Positions 1-6,695 of a stretch of 7,431 bases of DNA are shown piece by piece (the stretch's first letter is position 1; every line of letters starts with the position of its first letter). Source of the stretch: Winogradskyella sp. UBA3174 (GTDB taxonomy: Bacteria; Bacteroidota; Bacteroidia; Flavobacteriales; Flavobacteriaceae); the NCBI RefSeq assembly GCF_002364335.1, contig NZ_DEXW01000035.1:1-7431 (forward strand). Reading direction: 5' to 3'. Both the position numbers and the translations under genes were made by a program. Under the pieces are notes generated by a model, which had not been told where the DNA came from, did not search any database, and saw nothing but the letters and a program-made list of their open reading frames with translations.

Positions 1-2309
1 AGGTAAAACTAGAACAATATGGTTCTACGAATGAGCGCAGACCCTTATATTTAGCATATATATCGAGTGAAGCTAATATTAAGAATCTTGAAACAATAAG
101 AGAAAATAACCTGAAAAACACAGGTTTAATGAATGGCTCACCTACTTCTACTGATGTAGCGATTGTATGGCTAAGTTATAATGTGCATGGTAACGAGGCT
201 TCGAGCACCGAAGCAGCAATGCTAACACTTTACAAATTACTTACAGAACGTAAAGATTTATTAGAAAATACGGTTGTAATTATAGATCCGTGCATTAATC
301 CTGATGGTCGCGATCGGTATGTTAATTGGTATAACGAAACTGCCAGTCAGCCTTATGATATTGACAGACAAGCAAGCGAACACAATGAGCCATGGCCTGG
401 TGGACGACCAAATCATTATTTGTTTGATTTAAACAGAGATTGGGCTTGGGCAACACAGGTTGAAAGCGCGTCGCGATTAGAAGCTTACAATAAATGGATG
501 CCACATATTCATGTAGATTTTCATGAACAAGGCATAAACGAACCTTATTATTTTGCACCTGCTGCAGAACCGTTTCACGAAATAATTAGCGATTGGCAAC
601 GCGATTTTCAAACTCAAATTGGTAAAAATCACGCCAAATATTTTGATGCTGAAGGTTGGTTATTTTTTACGAGAGAGCGTTTTGATTTATTTTATCCTAG
701 TTATGGAGATACATACCCAACATATATGGGAGCGATTGGCATGACATACGAACAAGGTGGACATGGCATGGCTGGTTTGGGTATTTTAAATGATGAAGGG
801 CATGTACTTACTTTAGTTGAGCGCTTAACGCATCACACGACAACAGGACTTTCAACCGTTGAGATTGCGTCAAAAAATGCTTCAAAATTAAATTCTGAAT
901 TTGCTAAATTCTTTGATAATTCAAACTTAAAATATAAAAGCTACGTTGTTTCTGGGAATGCTGACAACTTGAAAAGTCTCAAAAATCTTCTAGATAAACA
1001 TCAAATTAGTCACGAAAACCCAACGTCGACTAAAATTTCAGGTTATAATTATGCTACAGGAAAACAAGGTAGTATGACTGTTACTAATGACGCTATGGTT
1101 GTGCACACGAATCAACCAAAAGGTAAAATGGTAAAAGTATTATTTGAGCCAGATGCTAAACTTTCAGATTCTCTAACTTATGATATTACAGCTTGGTCTG
1201 TGCCTTATGCCTATGGTTTAGATGCCATCGCAAGCACAACAAAAGTGAGCAGTGATAAATTAGCAGAACACAAATCAGTTGAATCCCTAAAAGAGGCTTA
1301 CGGTTATGTAAGTAAGTGGAATTCTATGGAAGATGCTCAGTTTTTAGCGGAATTATTAAAGCAAAAATTTAGAGTACGTTTTACGGAAAAGCCATTCACA
1401 TCTAATGGTAATAAATTTGAACGTGGCTCTTTAATTATAACTAAAGGTGATAATAAGCATATTTCAGATTTTGTAAAAACCTTAAATACTATTGCACAAA
1501 AACATACACAACCCTTATCTCAAATAAATTCAGGATTTTCTCAAATATCTCCGGATATTGGCTCACCTGATATTAAATTAATAAACAAACAAAAGATTGC
1601 TGTATTGTCTGGCGAAGGCACTTCTTCTTTAAGTTATGGTGAAATTTGGCATTTCTTTGAGCAACAACTCCATTATCCTATCACATCAATAAACACTGAT
1701 AATTTAGGTAGAACTAATTTAGATAAGTTTAATGTTCTGATTATTCCGAATGGGTATTACGGAAGTGTTTTCGACGAAGGTAACATGAAAAAATTAAAAG
1801 ATTGGGTACGTTCTGGCGGAAAAGTAATTGCTATTGATGGAGCACTAAGAAGCTTTGCCGGTAAAGATGGGTTTAGTTTAAAATATAAAACATCTGAGAA
1901 TGATAGTACTTCTAATAATCTAACACCTTATGCGGATCGTGAGCGCGAATACAGTAACGCCCTAATTACAGGCGCTATTTTTAAAACAAAAGTTGACCAA
2001 ACACACCCAATGGCTTTTGGCTATAGTGATACTTATTTTACGCTAAAACGTGGGAGTTCACAATATAGCTTATTAGATAGCGGCTACAATGTAACGCATA
2101 TCTCAGATAAGACTGTTTATTCTGGTTTTGCAGGACAAAATGCGCTGAAAAATATAGACCAAACGTTAGTCTTTGGGGAAGAACAAATGGGTAGTGGTAG
2201 CTTTATTTATATGGTAGAAAACACATTATTTAGAAGCTTTTGGGAAAACGGAAAACTATTTTTAGTCAACTCAATTTTCTTTGTCAATAATAATGCATTT
2301 GAATTGTAA
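1..2309 (+). CDS. M14-family zinc carboxypeptidase with C-terminal amidotransferase-like domain (5' partial)
   Basis: The reading frame is open to the left edge (first whole codon at 3), so the start and presumably a signal peptide are missing; 769 codons including the stop are visible. The ATG at 129 is internal: the 42 residues before it continue the fold and include the YGSTNERRPLY stretch typical of the M14 N-terminal region. Zinc ligands are seen as HGNE at 186-197 (His and Glu) and the His of DFHEQG at 522-524. NPDGR near 300 and the Asn-Arg of DLNRDW at 432-437 fit the substrate-carboxylate site, and the Glu of TYEQGG at 750-752 fits the catalytic base. All key residues are present, so activity is expected. 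From about 1593 (KIAVLSG) to about 1850 (KVIAIDG) the sequence resembles a class I glutamine amidotransferase/DJ-1-like fold, an arrangement I recall in Bacteroidota M14 proteins of about 830 residues. Likely role: secreted or periplasmic peptide trimming. The specificity cannot be read from the sequence. Confidence 0.93.
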   Translation, partial: VKLEQYGSTNERRPLYLAYISSEANIKNLETIRENNLKNTGLMNGSPTSTDVAIVWLSYNVHGNEASSTEAAMLTLYKLLTERKDLLENTVVIIDPCINPDGRDRYVNWYNETASQPYDIDRQASEHNEPWPGGRPNHYLFDLNRDWAWATQVESASRLEAYNKWMPHIHVDFHEQGINEPYYFAPAAEPFHEIISDWQRDFQTQIGKNHAKYFDAEGWLFFTRERFDLFYPSYGDTYPTYMGAIGMTYEQGGHGMAGLGILNDEGHVLTLVERLTHHTTTGLSTVEIASKNASKLNSEFAKFFDNSNLKYKSYVVSGNADNLKSLKNLLDKHQISHENPTSTKISGYNYATGKQGSMTVTNDAMVVHTNQPKGKMVKVLFEPDAKLSDSLTYDITAWSVPYAYGLDAIASTTKVSSDKLAEHKSVESLKEAYGYVSKWNSMEDAQFLAELLKQKFRVRFTEKPFTSNGNKFERGSLIITKGDNKHISDFVKTLNTIAQKHTQPLSQINSGFSQISPDIGSPDIKLINKQKIAVLSGEGTSSLSYGEIWHFFEQQLHYPITSINTDNLGRTNLDKFNVLIIPNGYYGSVFDEGNMKKLKDWVRSGGKVIAIDGALRSFAGKDGFSLKYKTSENDSTSNNLTPYADREREYSNALITGAIFKTKVDQTHPMAFGYSDTYFTLKRGSSQYSLLDSGYNVTHISDKTVYSGFAGQNALKNIDQTLVFGEEQMGSGSFIYMVENTLFRSFWENGKLFLVNSIFFVNNNAFEL

Positions 2310-2353
2310 AAGTTCTCGATGCGATTTTAAAAAAAAATCACTCGAACTGACGT
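2310..2353. repeat. Imperfect inverted repeat in the M14-M16 gap, probable dispersed intergenic element
   Basis: AGTTC at 2311-2315 followed by GA at 2318-2319 pairs with TCGAACT at 2342-2348, with a two-base TC bulge. An inner stem pairs GATTTT (2323-2328) with AAAATC (2334-2339) around a five-A loop. The outer parts (AGTTCTCGAT on the left, CTCGAACTGACGTC on the right) match, from memory, the ends of a repeat scattered through intergenic regions of many Flavobacteriaceae, with a variable A/T-rich middle. The hairpin lies immediately after the M14 stop, so it may act as a weak terminator or mRNA-stabilising structure between the two genes. The pairing is seen directly; the dispersed nature is recollection and only one copy is present here. 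Confidence 0.5.
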
Positions 2354-2393
2354 CAACAAAAAAATCAAATATTAAGAATCAAAACATTCAGTC

Positions 2394-5222
2394 ATGAAAT
2401 ATCTTAAATTAATTTCACTAAGCTTATTCATTCTATTTACAATCACGTCTTGTAAACAGGATGAAGTAAAAGAGGGCACCAAAGAATTTAAAGTAGATTA
2501 CGAAAAATTCACTTTAGATAATGGTTTACAGGTTATTCTCCATGTAGACAGCTCTGACCCTGTGGCTGCTGTCGCTTTAACGGCTCATGTCGGTTCTGCA
2601 AGAGAAAAAGAAGGCAGAACTGGTTTTGCTCATTTATTTGAACACCTCTTATTTTTAGAATCTGAGAATTTAGGCAAAGGTGGTTTAGACCAAATGAGTG
2701 CTCGTATTGGTGGCTCTGGCGCTAATGGCTCTACAAGTAGAGATCGTACTAATTATTTTCAGACGGTACCAAAAGATGCTTTAGAAAAAATGATTTGGGC
2801 AGAGGCTGATAAATTAGGCTACTTCATAAACACCGTTACAGAACCTGTTTTAGCTAAAGAAAAGCAAGTCGTTAAGAACGAAAAACGTCAACGTGTAGAC
2901 AATCAGGCTTACGGACATAATTCGGCAGTAATAAATAGTGCTTTGTACCCAGAAGGTCATCCTTACAGTTGGGAAGTTATTGGTTCTTTAGAAGATTTAC
3001 AAAATGCTACTTTAGAAGATGTTAAAGAATTTTACAGACGCTGGTATGTACCAAACAACGTGACGTTAACAATCGCTGGAGATATTGATGTAGCTCAAAC
3101 AAAAGCATGGGTAAAGAAATATTTTGATGAAATTCCTAAAGGTGAAAACATTCCTGAAATTAAAAAGCAGCCGGTTACATTAAAAGCATCTAAACGCTTA
3201 TTCTACGAAGATAATTTTGCACGTGCTCCAAGATTGACAATGACATGGCCTTCTGTACACGATTATCATCCAGATTCTTACGCCTTAAGTGTTTTATCCC
3301 AATACCTCACACAGGGTAAAAAAGCACCTTTATACAAGGTTTTAGTTGAAGACCAACAATTAACGAGTAATGTAAGACTATTTCAAAATGCATCGGAAAT
3401 CACAGGACAATTAATGTTAAGTGTAACTGCATTTAACCAAAAAGATTTAAACACAGTTGCTGAAGCGATTAAAGACGGCTTTAGAGATTTTGAATTAAAC
3501 GGTATTTCAGAAAAAGATTTAAACCGTATTAAAACCGGACAAGAAACCAACTTTTACAATGGCTTATCTAGTGTATTAGGTAAAGGATTTCAATTGGCAC
3601 AATACGAGATTTTTGCTGGTGACCCTGGTTTTATTAATAAAGATGTGAAAAATATTTTAGCAGTTACTCCAAAAGATGTGATGCGTGTTTACAACACTTA
3701 TGTTAAAGATAAAAACTATATCGCAACAAGTTTTGTTCCTAAAGGTGAAATGAATTTAGTATTAAACAATTCGCAATTAGCTAATGTTATCGAAGAAAAG
3801 ATAATAGAGGGAGCTGAAGAATCATTCGATCCAAGTTTAGCAGCAACCTACGAAAAAACAGCAAGTACTTTTGATAGAAGTGTTGAACCAGATTATGGAG
3901 CTAGTCCAGAACTAAAGATTCCAACAGTTTGGAAACGTGAGTTAGAATCTGGGATTAAAGTTTTTGGGATTGAAAATGATGAAGTGCCTTTGGTACAATT
4001 CGAAATGCAAATAAATGGCGGTTTACTTTTAGAAAGTAAAGATAAAGTTGGGGTCTCTAACCTTTTAGCCAATCTTATGACAAAAGGTACCAAAACCAAA
4101 ACACCAGAAGAATTAGAAAATGCTATTGAAAGTTTAGGCGCACGTATCAATGCTTATGCAACCGATGATAATATCACTATTACTGGTACTACATTATCTA
4201 AACACTTTGATGCTACAATGAATTTGGTGACTGAGATTCTACTAGAGCCAAGATGGGACGAAAAAGAATTCGAATTATTAAAACAAAGTACAATCAGCAA
4301 TATTCAGCGTAGTAAAGCAAACCCTAATAGTATCGCCTCTAATGAATTTTCAAAATTGCTTTATGGAGACAATAATATTTTAGCTTATAGTAATAGAGGT
4401 TCAGAAGCATCTGTAACCAGTATTGCTATGACAGATTTACAAGCCTATTACAATTCTAATTTATCTCCTCAACTCACCAATATGCATGTTGTAGGTTCTA
4501 TAGCTGAAGCAAGTGTTGTAGAAGCATTAGAAACTATTAATACACAATGGGAAGCTAAAGATGTGGTATTACCAGAATTACCAATGCCATTATACCCAGA
4601 TAAATCTAAGGTCTATTTCTATGATGTACCAGGTGCTAAACAATCGGTAATTAATTTTGGATATCCTGCTTTAAAAGTGATGCACAAAGATTATTATGCT
4701 GCAACCGTTATGAATTATCGATTAGGTGGTGGTGGTTTCGCCTCAATACTAACACAAGAACTAAGAGAAGGAAAAGGTTATACTTATGGTATTCGCTCAA
4801 GATTTTCAGGAACTAAACATAAAGGTGAGTTTAGTATTAGCAGCGGAGTAAGAACAAACGTTACTTATGAATCTGCCGCTTTAGTAAAAGAACTTTTAGA
4901 AAACTATGGTGAAAACTACAATGCAGATGACTTAGAAGTCACCAAAGGATTTACTATTAAAAGTACAGCTAGAGCTTTTGAAACTTTAGGTGCAAAATTA
5001 GATATGCTTAGTAATATTAGTAACTACGGATTTGCCGATAACTATGCAAAACAGCGCGAAGCTATCGTAAATGAAATGACAGTTGAAGATGTTAAAGCTT
5101 TAATTAAAAACTACATTAAACCTAACCAAATGATATACTTAATTGTTGGTGATGCAGAAACGCAGTTGATTAAGTTGAAAGATTTAGGTTTTGGTGAGGT
5201 TATGTTATTGAATGGTGACTAA
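2394..5222 (+). CDS. M16-family (insulinase/pitrilysin-like) zinc metallopeptidase, lipoprotein
   Basis: A complete 942-residue protein. The N-terminus is a lipoprotein signal: Lys residues, a hydrophobic stretch, then the lipobox ITSC with Cys20 (2451-2453), which supports the ATG at 2394 although there is no Shine-Dalgarno sequence. The residues after the cysteine (KQDE) are acidic, resembling the Bacteroidota signal for lipoprotein surface export. The inverted zinc motif HLFEH (His80, Glu83, His84; 2631-2645) is intact, with Glu156 and Glu163 of EKQVVKNEK as the downstream conserved glutamates. The second half (about 510-942) is another M16 repeat whose HxxEH position reads NLLAN (556-560), so it should not bind zinc. 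It keeps the GGGGFAS...LREGKGYTYG segment (Arg791, Tyr798), which in this family helps bind substrate in the closed chamber. The length fits single-chain tandem M16 proteins such as PqqL (about 930). Likely role: degradation of peptides at the cell envelope. It lies 84 bases after the M14 peptidase on the same strand, so the two may be co-transcribed. Confidence 0.95.
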   Translation: MKYLKLISLSLFILFTITSCKQDEVKEGTKEFKVDYEKFTLDNGLQVILHVDSSDPVAAVALTAHVGSAREKEGRTGFAHLFEHLLFLESENLGKGGLDQMSARIGGSGANGSTSRDRTNYFQTVPKDALEKMIWAEADKLGYFINTVTEPVLAKEKQVVKNEKRQRVDNQAYGHNSAVINSALYPEGHPYSWEVIGSLEDLQNATLEDVKEFYRRWYVPNNVTLTIAGDIDVAQTKAWVKKYFDEIPKGENIPEIKKQPVTLKASKRLFYEDNFARAPRLTMTWPSVHDYHPDSYALSVLSQYLTQGKKAPLYKVLVEDQQLTSNVRLFQNASEITGQLMLSVTAFNQKDLNTVAEAIKDGFRDFELNGISEKDLNRIKTGQETNFYNGLSSVLGKGFQLAQYEIFAGDPGFINKDVKNILAVTPKDVMRVYNTYVKDKNYIATSFVPKGEMNLVLNNSQLANVIEEKIIEGAEESFDPSLAATYEKTASTFDRSVEPDYGASPELKIPTVWKRELESGIKVFGIENDEVPLVQFEMQINGGLLLESKDKVGVSNLLANLMTKGTKTKTPEELENAIESLGARINAYATDDNITITGTTLSKHFDATMNLVTEILLEPRWDEKEFELLKQSTISNIQRSKANPNSIASNEFSKLLYGDNNILAYSNRGSEASVTSIAMTDLQAYYNSNLSPQLTNMHVVGSIAEASVVEALETINTQWEAKDVVLPELPMPLYPDKSKVYFYDVPGAKQSVINFGYPALKVMHKDYYAATVMNYRLGGGGFASILTQELREGKGYTYGIRSRFSGTKHKGEFSISSGVRTNVTYESAALVKELLENYGENYNADDLEVTKGFTIKSTARAFETLGAKLDMLSNISNYGFADNYAKQREAIVNEMTVEDVKALIKNYIKPNQMIYLIVGDAETQLIKLKDLGFGEVMLLNGD

Positions 5223-5243
5223 TTTAGATTAAGTAAACATAAA

Positions 5244-5330
5244 AATGAAGCTGAGAAAACCAAGTCTAGAAAAGCCAGTTTTGTAGTTTTATATCCAGAT
5301 CGTAATGCTATTTTAATAGATCAACATGTC
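5244..5330 (+). pseudogene. Decayed 3' fragment of a VOC/glyoxalase-family gene
   Basis: Read from 5244 the fragment gives NEAEKTKSRK followed by ASFVVLYPDRNAILIDQHV, which aligns without gaps to the C-terminus of the intact VOC protein at 6289-6660 (ASFVVLDPDGNAILVDQHV). Sixteen of the last 19 residues are identical. At the DNA level 5274-5330 and 6601-6657 agree at 49 of 57 bases, and 5 of the 8 differences fall at silent third positions. Ten further bases (5245-5254) match 6572-6581 exactly at the same spacing. The stop codon after the final Val is lost, and the frame runs on as unrelated sequence to a TAG at 5377-5379. There is no in-frame ATG and no N-terminal half, and two residues of the conserved DPDGN turn are changed (to YPDRN). 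It begins within about 25 bases of the M16 stop. I infer a remnant of a second, diverged VOC gene, removed by deletion or replacement. Confidence 0.85.
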
Positions 5331-5367
5331 TTATTCTTTTTCTTAAAAGCTATAACACATTTATTAA

Positions 5368-5391
5368 TTAACATTTAGACTAAAGTGTTAA
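5368..5391. promoter_or_regulatory. 24-base hairpin palindrome upstream of the CrtA-like gene, candidate operator
   Basis: TTAACA (5368-5373) and TGTTAA (5386-5391) are perfect inverted arms. With one G-T wobble and two further T-A pairs the stem reaches nine pairs around a six-base loop. No T-run follows, so a rho-independent terminator is unlikely. It lies about 34 bases upstream of the candidate -7 box, where an activator or other dimeric regulator could bind. No regulator gene is visible in the window to support this. The region is very A/T-rich, so chance pairing is possible. Confidence 0.35.
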
Positions 5392-5424
5392 CAGAATAAT
5401 TTAAAAAAAGTTAGAGTTAGACAT

Positions 5425-5432
5425 TATCTTTA
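5425..5432 (+). promoter_or_regulatory. Candidate -7 box of the CrtA-like gene promoter
   Basis: TATCTTTA fits the Bacteroidota primary-sigma -7 consensus TAnnTTTG at all but the last base and begins 34 bases before the start codon at 5459. A clear TTG -33 element at the usual 17-19 base spacing is not visible; that position is an A-run. The same octamer occurs 31 bases before the VOC gene, which raises its credibility a little. Confidence 0.35.
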
Positions 5433-5458
5433 CATTATTCAATCATTTATTACACATA

Positions 5459-6157
5459 ATGCCACAAACTACGGTAATTTCATTTTTTAAATATGAAGGG
5501 GCTAAACCCAAATGGCAAGCTCTTGGACGCATGGGTAGACCACCTTTATTAAAGCAACCCATTGAAGGTTTAACTTTTTGGAAACCTTTGGGAAGTGGAA
5601 GCGGAAATGGGTTTTCCGTTTGGCCAGATTGGGCAACGTTTGGACTATTAACCGTTTTTGATACAGAAGCACAAGCACAGCAATTTTTAGAATCTGATGT
5701 CATTTTGGAGTACACTGAAGATTCGGTAAATTTTAGTCATGTTTTAATGCATTCCATAAAAGCACATGGCGAATGGAGTAAACAAAAACCGTTTATAGCA
5801 TCTGCAACCTATGACGAAAGCAAGCCTGTTGCTGTAATCACAAGAGCGACCATTAAGCCTAAGTTAGCTTATAAATTTTGGAAGTATGTGCCGTCTGTTT
5901 CAAAATCTATGATTGGCCACAAAGGTCTTATCTATTCTAAAGGCATTGGCGAATGGCCCATATTAATGCAAGCCACATTTTCGCTTTGGGACACAGGAGA
6001 AGACATGATGACATATGCTTACAAGAATAAAAAACATGCTGATATGGTTAAGAAAACCAGAGAACTTGGTTGGTATGCTGAAGAGCTGTTTTCACGTTTT
6101 CATCCGTTTGAAATTAAAGGCACTTTAGTACCAAACCCTTCTAATAGAATCCTATAA
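5459..6157 (+). CDS. crtA: CrtA-family (spheroidene monooxygenase-like) protein
   Basis: A 232-residue soluble protein with no signal peptide or membrane segment. The C-terminal half carries the pattern I associate with CrtA: GIGEWP, then ATFSLWD (Ser175-Asp178), a HADMVKKTRE helix (His193), and GWYAEELFSRFHPF (204-217). Length is close to the roughly 240 residues of purple-bacterial CrtA. That enzyme oxidises acyclic carotenoids at C-2 using molecular oxygen and has been described as haem-containing. A crtA-related gene of a marine flavobacterium was reported as a carotenoid 2-hydroxylase in myxol synthesis, so 2-hydroxylation is an alternative to ketolation. No other carotenoid gene is in the window, so a carotenoid role is inferred from family alone; an unrelated oxygenase or haem-binding role is possible. 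The ATG at 5459 is chosen because it follows the candidate promoter and the protein aligns from there. The gene has its own promoter-like box and is 131 bases from the next gene. Confidence 0.8.
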   Translation: MPQTTVISFFKYEGAKPKWQALGRMGRPPLLKQPIEGLTFWKPLGSGSGNGFSVWPDWATFGLLTVFDTEAQAQQFLESDVILEYTEDSVNFSHVLMHSIKAHGEWSKQKPFIASATYDESKPVAVITRATIKPKLAYKFWKYVPSVSKSMIGHKGLIYSKGIGEWPILMQATFSLWDTGEDMMTYAYKNKKHADMVKKTRELGWYAEELFSRFHPFEIKGTLVPNPSNRIL

Positions 6158-6200
6158 ATTCTCTGACAAATTCACCATTAAAAACACATTAAAAAGCTCT

Positions 6201-6254
6201 AAAGTTTTAGTGCAAAACACCAACAATGGCTTTATACTGCAAAAGCTAAACTTT
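6201..6254. repeat. Bulged inverted repeat ahead of the VOC gene
   Basis: The arm AAAGTTTTAGTGCA (6201-6214) pairs with TGCAAAAGCTAAACTTT (6238-6254) through 13 base pairs, with a one-base bulge in the left arm, a four-base bulge (6242-6245) in the right arm and a 23-base loop. The right arm ends three bases before the candidate -7 box at 6258. It could be an operator or simply a chance pairing in A/T-rich DNA. The position after the CrtA-like gene would also allow a role in its mRNA 3' end, but there is no T-run. Confidence 0.25.
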
Positions 6255-6257
6255 TAC

Positions 6258-6265
6258 TATCTTTA
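6258..6265 (+). promoter_or_regulatory. Candidate -7 box of the VOC gene promoter
   Basis: TATCTTTA, identical to the box before the CrtA-like gene, starts 31 bases before the ATG at 6289. It matches TAnnTTTG except for the final base. No convincing TTG -33 element is seen around 6236-6241. If used, it would let the VOC gene, and perhaps the following secreted-protein gene, be transcribed independently of the CrtA-like gene. Confidence 0.33.
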
Positions 6266-6288
6266 AGTATTAACTAAATCATTACATT

Positions 6289-6660
6289 ATGAAACTCGGA
6301 GCATTCTCAATTAGTCTTGCTGTTAAAGACATTAAAGCCTCAAAAGCATTTTACGAAACTTTAGGGTTTGCGGTTTTTGCAGGCGATTTCGAAAAAAATT
6401 ACCTCATCATGAAAAACGAATCTTCACTAATAGGGTTGTTTGAAGGTATGTTTGAAAATAATATTTTGACCTTTAATCCTGGTTGGAATCAAGATGCAGA
6501 TTCACTTGAAAATTTTAATGATATCAGAGACATTCAGAAGCATTTAAAGTCAAAAGATATTAAATTAGAGCATGAAGCTGATGAGTATTCAAAAGGGCCT
6601 GCGAGTTTTGTGGTTTTAGATCCAGATGGTAATGCTATTTTAGTAGACCAGCATGTTTAA
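6289..6660 (+). CDS. VOC-superfamily (glyoxalase/bleomycin-resistance fold) protein
   Basis: A 123-residue single-module protein with the paired beta-alpha-beta-beta-beta pattern of the vicinal oxygen chelate fold. The first half opens with FSISLAVKDIKASKAFYETLGF, and the second half ends in FVVLDPDGNAILVDQHV, the family's hallmark DPDGN turn. Such short proteins work as dimers, with the active site between modules. The usual metal ligands look absent: the His of the HvxLxVxD strand is Ser7 and the Glu normally following DPDGNxI is Leu118. Glyoxalase I activity is therefore unlikely, and the substrate is unknown. No signal peptide is present, so it should be cytoplasmic. The ATG at 6289 gives the expected first strand directly. 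A decayed relative of its 3' end sits at 5244-5330. The gene ends 35 bases before the next start, suggesting possible co-transcription. Confidence 0.9.
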   Translation: MKLGAFSISLAVKDIKASKAFYETLGFAVFAGDFEKNYLIMKNESSLIGLFEGMFENNILTFNPGWNQDADSLENFNDIRDIQKHLKSKDIKLEHEADEYSKGPASFVVLDPDGNAILVDQHV

Positions 6661-6695
6661 ATTTGCACCATACTATTTCATTTAGTTTTAACATA

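Noticed and set aside
129..131. ATG as the start of the M14 gene
   Set aside because: The frame is open upstream to the window edge and encodes conserved M14 sequence, so this Met is internal.
322..558. Minus-strand open frame of 78 codons
   Set aside because: It lies inside the zinc-site region of the M14 gene, and its protein has no recognisable features.
3893..4150. Minus-strand open frame of 85 codons
   Set aside because: It lies wholly inside the conserved M16 gene, and no promoter or family match supports it.
5245..5286. Short frame MKLRKPSLEKPVL starting at the ATG at 5245, resembling the MKL start of the intact VOC gene
   Set aside because: It ends after 13 codons. The ATGAAGCTGA block aligns better, at exact spacing, with 6572-6581 in the VOC 3' end, so it is out of frame within the gene remnant.
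5443..5715. Minus-strand open frame of 90 codons
   Set aside because: It overlaps the start and promoter of the CrtA-like gene, which is the well-supported reading; the antisense protein is not family-like.
6203..6210. Possible terminator after the CrtA-like gene (CTAAAGTTTTAG)
   Set aside because: The perfect stem would leave a two-base loop and no T-run follows; terminator function is not supported.
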